Positions 60,702 to 64,000 of a stretch of 64,000 nucleotides of DNA are shown here, piece by piece. Source of the stretch: Paenibacillus luteus (lineage in GTDB: Bacteria; Bacillota; Bacilli; Paenibacillales; Paenibacillaceae); assembly GCF_006542765.1 (NCBI RefSeq), contig NZ_SKCD01000021.1, forward strand, positions 1 to 64,000, written 5' to 3'. Each line of letters begins with the position of its first letter. Positions within the stretch are counted from its first letter, which is position 1. Position numbers and translations under genes: made by a program. The notes beneath the pieces are model-generated. The model was not told the origin of the DNA. It ran no database searches and worked only from the letters and a program-made list of their open reading frames with translations.

Positions 60702-61828
60702 GTGAACAAAAGCCAGTGCTTAACAAAGCCGGGACGATCTCCATCGAGGCAACGCAGCAAGCAAGCAGGCCGAAGAGGCGCTCCTACCGCATCGAAATCG
60801 ACAGTACCAAGAATGGCAGCTCGTGGTGGATTCCATTTGTATCGGTACTGCTGGCCCTCATCGTTTGCGGCATTTTCATTGCTGCGAACGGCATGAACCC
60901 TTTTCCGGTTTATAAGAAAATGTTTACAGGTGCGTTTGGCACCTCGTATGGCTTAACGGAAACGCTCGTCAAAACGATACCGCTGCTGCTGTGTGGACTC
61001 GGGGTGGCCATTGCATACCGAATTTCGGTATGGAATATCGGAGCGGAAGGGCAATTTGCGGCGGGAGCGATGGCCGCGACTGCGGTTACGATTTATTTTC
61101 CAACTATGCCCGGTCTTCTCATTATTCCGACAATGATCGTCTTCAGCATAGTTGCAGGCGGGATCTGGGGATTGCTCACGGCAATTCCGCGTACCTATTT
61201 TCAAGTCAATGAGCTTGTCACCTCACTCATGCTCAATTACGTCGCGCTGCTGGCGATGGATTATTTCGTATTCGGTCCTTGGAAAGACCCAAAAGGAATG
61301 AACTTTCCGGGCACGCCGATGTTTACAGAGGCTCAGTCGCTTCCCGTATTGGGTGATACCCGGCTGCATTTGGGACTGTTGTTCGGCATAATTGCTATCG
61401 TTCTATACGGTTTCTTCATTAAGTATACGCGTTGGGGTTATGAGCTTAGGCTGATCGGAGCCAATCCTGAAGCGGCCAAAAACGCGGGCATTCGTATCAG
61501 TAGACATATTTTGCTTGTGATGCTGATCAGCGGCGGCTTAGCTGGCCTGGCTGGCATGGCGGAGGTGTCTGGCGTCACGCATCGACTGATGTACGGCATA
61601 TCCCCTGGTTATGGCTATACGGCAATCATAGTGGCCTGGCTCGCCAAGCTGCATCCGATCGGGCTTGTGGTTTCCGCCTTTCTGTTCGGTGGTCTTATTG
61701 TCGGAGGTTACAGCGTACAGACGATCGGGCTGCCATCCTCGATTTCGGAAATGCTGCAGGGAGCTATATTGTTCTTTCTTATTGCAGGCGGCACGTTAAG
61801 CAAATTCCGTCTTCGCAGAATCCGTTGA
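60698..61828 (+). CDS. nucleoside ABC transporter permease (NupB-like)
   Basis: A 376-residue permease of the BPD_transp_2 family. A cytosolic N-terminal tail of ~45 residues is followed by about ten helices. Family markers include Y-R-I-S-V-W-N-I-G-A-E-G-Q-F-A-A-G-A near residue 110 and A-N-P-E-A-A-K-N-A-G-I near residue 255. ATG 60698 overlaps the ATPase stop (ATGA). With the next gene it forms the heterodimeric channel. Confidence 0.9.
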   Translation: MSEQKPVLNKAGTISIEATQQASRPKRRSYRIEIDSTKNGSSWWIPFVSVLLALIVCGIFIAANGMNPFPVYKKMFTGAFGTSYGLTETLVKTIPLLLCGLGVAIAYRISVWNIGAEGQFAAGAMAATAVTIYFPTMPGLLIIPTMIVFSIVAGGIWGLLTAIPRTYFQVNELVTSLMLNYVALLAMDYFVFGPWKDPKGMNFPGTPMFTEAQSLPVLGDTRLHLGLLFGIIAIVLYGFFIKYTRWGYELRLIGANPEAAKNAGIRISRHILLVMLISGGLAGLAGMAEVSGVTHRLMYGISPGYGYTAIIVAWLAKLHPIGLVVSAFLFGGLIVGGYSVQTIGLPSSISEMLQGAILFFLIAGGTLSKFRLRRIR

Positions 61829-61844
61829 AAGGGGCGTGTAAGGG

Positions 61845-62774
61845 ATGGAAATTGTGTATCAAATGCTGCTCGCTGCCATCTCCTCCGGTACGCCGTTATT
61901 GTTCGCAACCCTAGGCGGCATATTGATTGAACGTTCAGGCATCATTCAACTTGGCGCAGAGGGACTGATGCTGATGGGTGCCGTCACAGCCTGCCTTACG
62001 TATCTACAAACCGGAAGCCTGGGCATCACGCTTCTGGCGGTATGCGGCATCAGTATATTGCTCGGCGGCATCCATGCTTTTCTTAGTGTTTCCCTCAGGG
62101 CCAACCAGATCGTATGCGGGCTCGCAATGACGCTATTCGGTGCCGGCCTAAGCGCCTATTTAGGGAAACCCGTCAGCGGTCTACCTGTGCCAAGAGCAGT
62201 ACCTAAGGTGGATATGCCTTGGCTGGAGAGTGTGCCGTTTGTCGGACGTATCTTTGCCCAACTTGATTTATTAACGTGGTTTAGCTTCGTCCTTGTTATT
62301 GCACTTCATTTGTTTATTCATCGAACCTCATGGGGGCTTCATTTGCGGGCCATGGGAGATAACCCGGCAACGGCAGATGTCATGGGCATTCACGTTCAAG
62401 CGTTTCGATATGGCTATATTATCGTCGGCTCGATTCTTATCGGCCTGGCAGGAGCGGATTTGCTTCTCGTATACTCGCCGACCTGGACGGAGGGCATGAC
62501 GACGGGGCGGGGATGGATTGCGGTTGCTTTAGTTATTTTCGCCAGATGGAATCCGATTCGCGCTCTCTTCTGTGCTTATTTTTTTGGAGCGCTCGATATG
62601 CTTGGTTTCCGCATTCAGTTAATCGGGAGCGATATCCCATCGTATTTTCTAAAAATGATTCCTTATGTCGTTACGATATTGGTACTCATGTTTCTTGGCT
62701 GGCGCAATCGCAACAAACCATCCGGCTCGCCGGAATCGCTTGGCTTACCTTATATTCGCGAACAACGATTTTAA
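61845..62774 (+). CDS. nucleoside ABC transporter permease (NupC-like)
   Basis: A 309-residue second permease of the same family. It shows I-E-R-S-G-I-I-Q-L-G-A-E-G-L-M-L-M-G-A, and D-N-P-A-T-A-D-V-M-G-I-H. Helices cover most of the sequence. AAAGGGG precedes the ATG, 16 bp after the first permease. Pairing of unequal permeases after a double ABC ATPase and a BMP protein is the standard YufNOPQ/NupNOPQ order. Confidence 0.9.
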   Translation: MEIVYQMLLAAISSGTPLLFATLGGILIERSGIIQLGAEGLMLMGAVTACLTYLQTGSLGITLLAVCGISILLGGIHAFLSVSLRANQIVCGLAMTLFGAGLSAYLGKPVSGLPVPRAVPKVDMPWLESVPFVGRIFAQLDLLTWFSFVLVIALHLFIHRTSWGLHLRAMGDNPATADVMGIHVQAFRYGYIIVGSILIGLAGADLLLVYSPTWTEGMTTGRGWIAVALVIFARWNPIRALFCAYFFGALDMLGFRIQLIGSDIPSYFLKMIPYVVTILVLMFLGWRNRNKPSGSPESLGLPYIREQRF

Positions 62775-62795
62775 CGGCAACTGGAGGGGAGTACG

Positions 62796-63740
62796 ATGGG
62801 CATGAACATACAGGAGACCATAGCGTCTCCTCTGGTGTGGCATCCACAAACAGCTGCGGAAGCATGGCAGCTGAAACAAACCTACGACATAGAGGCGGTT
62901 TACACTTCAGGCGGAACGCTGCTTCGCACCCAGTGGGAGTCAGGCATATCGGCGATGCCGCAGCATTTAATCGACTTAAGCGCGATCCGCGGTTTGAATG
63001 AGCTGAGAGTTGGCGAAGCGGGACTAGTGGTAGGCGGTCAAACCAGTCTACAGTCCTGCCGCTCGAATGCGCTGCTCAGCCGTCATTTCCCAATGGTTAC
63101 CGAAGCGATCCGAACCATTGCGGCTCCATCTGTCCGGCAGCTCGCTACGATAGGAGGTAATGTCGCCTCCAGCATTGGGGATTCGATCGCAGCGCTGCTC
63201 GGATATGACGCAGAGGTCATCTGGTTCGACGGTACAAGAGAGCACCGAGCCTTATTATCGGAATGGCTGCATGAAGCAAGCGCAGCGAAGCGTGGGAATG
63301 AACGTTTGCTCCTAAGTGTGCTGCTTCCTTTTGAGGAATCGCTTGGGGAGACTCCCGTCAGCAATGGGGCTGAGGATTTAACATCGCAAATGAAGCGTTT
63401 TGGCGCTTACCATAAAGTTGGACGGCGTGAAGCTTTTACTCCGTCTGTCGTCACAGCTTGTATCAATGGCGTGCTTACCTGTAGCAACGTTATCAAGCAG
63501 ATTCGGATAGCGCTAGGCGGAGGGCAGACGGTGCCAGTCAGGCTCGAAGGGTTGGAGAAGGAAATAAGCGGTGCCGACGTTGATGGTCAGCTTCTTCGGC
63601 ACGTATATGACCGAACTATCGAGCTTTTTGAACCGCGTGAGGATTTATTCGCCTCTGCAGCTTACCGGAAATCGACAGCCGCCAACTTGATTGTTTCTGA
63701 GCTTTGGAAAGCTGCCAAAGACAATACGAAACAACTTTAA
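62796..63740 (+). CDS. xanthine dehydrogenase, FAD-binding subunit
   Basis: A 314-residue protein of the CoxM/PucC type. The FAD-binding domain has A-V-Y-T-S-G-G-T-L-L, L-V-V-G-G-Q-T-S-L and T-I-G-G-N-V-A-S-S-I-G-D-S. A C-terminal CO-dehydrogenase flavoprotein domain (I-R-I-A-L-G-G, and R-K-S-T-A-A-N-L) follows. It passes electrons from the iron-sulfur subunit to NAD+ or another acceptor. ATG 62796 follows GGAGGGG. The molybdenum subunit gene starts 108 bp downstream. Confidence 0.9.
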   Translation: MGMNIQETIASPLVWHPQTAAEAWQLKQTYDIEAVYTSGGTLLRTQWESGISAMPQHLIDLSAIRGLNELRVGEAGLVVGGQTSLQSCRSNALLSRHFPMVTEAIRTIAAPSVRQLATIGGNVASSIGDSIAALLGYDAEVIWFDGTREHRALLSEWLHEASAAKRGNERLLLSVLLPFEESLGETPVSNGAEDLTSQMKRFGAYHKVGRREAFTPSVVTACINGVLTCSNVIKQIRIALGGGQTVPVRLEGLEKEISGADVDGQLLRHVYDRTIELFEPREDLFASAAYRKSTAANLIVSELWKAAKDNTKQL

Positions 63741-63848
63741 TGCGATATCAATTGAAATTAGAAATGTGAATGAGACACGTTGCTAGAATATCGTTGCTTG
63801 GATACGGAGTGTTCGTCTTTACTGAGCAAAACAGGAAGGGTGAGGCAT

Positions 63849-64000
63849 ATGCTTTTAAACCGTGCTAGTAGTGGAGAACGTTGGCGAGTTCGTCCCGATG
63901 GTCCGGGGAAGGTGACGGGCGGCTTGGCTTACTTGACGGATATGACGACTGACCATATGCTCTATGGCCTTGTGCTGCGAAGCGAGCATCCTCATGCCCA
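63849..64000 (+). CDS. xanthine dehydrogenase, molybdenum-binding subunit (partial, N-terminus)
   Basis: Frame from ATG 63849 to the window edge, behind GGAAGGGTGAGG. The 50 residues read G-K-V-T-G-G-L-A-Y-L-T-D-M, then M-L-Y-G-L-V-L-R-S-E-H-P-H-A. That is the conserved start of the large molybdopterin subunit of xanthine dehydrogenases (PucD/CoxL type). The gene continues beyond the window. The 2Fe-2S subunit gene is not in the window and is expected downstream. Confidence 0.88.
   Translation, partial: MLLNRASSGERWRVRPDGPGKVTGGLAYLTDMTTDHMLYGLVLRSEHPHA

Overview
The window looks like chromosome from a Paenibacillaceae-type Firmicute (Paenibacillus or a close relative). This is inferred from gene content and signals: strong Shine-Dalgarno sequences with many TTG/GTG starts, a T-box leader on argS, lipoprotein signal peptides, and families typical of that group (HelD, DUF3817, DUF1294, bacterial NOS, CrtN/CrtQ/CrtO, Lin0512, EcsC). 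Genes are densely packed, and most intergenic gaps hold terminators, operators or repeats. No rRNA, tRNA, CRISPR array or complete phage was seen.

Left edge (1-1640): the 3' end of an IS5-like transposase lies inside a ketopantoate-reductase-like gene and truncates it. A TetR regulator follows, then a 500 bp scar region whose second half is GC-rich and foreign-looking. It carries a second copy of the 13-bp IS-end/target sequence. 1648-7272: epoxide-hydrolase-like enzyme divergent from a WYL regulator, methionine aminopeptidase, Lrp/AsnC regulator divergent from a glyoxalase-fold protein, a 122-bp tandem repeat with eight TAGATCTA palindromes, and two small hypothetical genes.

7370-13015: T-box-controlled arginyl-tRNA synthetase with an altered KMSKS-type loop, then a copper group (CopA ATPase, GMCGG membrane protein, convergent YtkA-like protein). 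13333-21447: a nine-gene corrinoid locus: BtuF-like binding protein, permease and ATPase, then CobT, CobU, CbiB, CobS, CobD and CbiZ. No corrin-ring genes are seen, so this is a salvage and remodelling pathway in which CbiZ can strip foreign lower loops. No canonical cobalamin riboswitch was found in its leader.

21605-28471: CorA, a phosphodiester glycosidase-like protein, HrpB helicase, DUF1294 protein, HelD. 28671-37713: EcsC overlapping bacterial nitric oxide synthase, convergent with a carotenoid desaturase, and divergently CrtQ/CrtO-like carotenoid glycosylation and acylation genes; then a DUF3900-like protein, Lin0512 protein, HlyC/CorC-type membrane protein and UppP. 38040-41689: assimilatory sulfite reductase CysJI, flanked by two look-alike hairpins. 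42006-54040: small membrane proteins, regulator/efflux pairs, transporters, and three members of a palindromic intergenic repeat family (41707, 45363, 50220).

54382-64000 is a purine-catabolism and uptake locus: guanine-deaminase-like amidohydrolase, XdhC, a MobA-like molybdenum cofactor cytidylyltransferase, a BMP-family nucleoside ABC transporter (lipoprotein, double ATPase, two permeases), the FAD subunit of xanthine dehydrogenase, and the start of the molybdopterin subunit running off the window. Its intergenic DNA is striking: a 16-bp inverted repeat reaching the -35 box of the lipoprotein promoter, a 17-bp perfect hairpin after the lipoprotein gene, and a 68-bp tandem repeat whose last hairpin ends two bases from the ATPase Shine-Dalgarno sequence.

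No clearly unprecedented multi-gene system was recognised. The most novel-looking material is the set of structured intergenic repeats and the regulatory architecture of the purine and corrinoid loci. All calls are by eye, without database searches.
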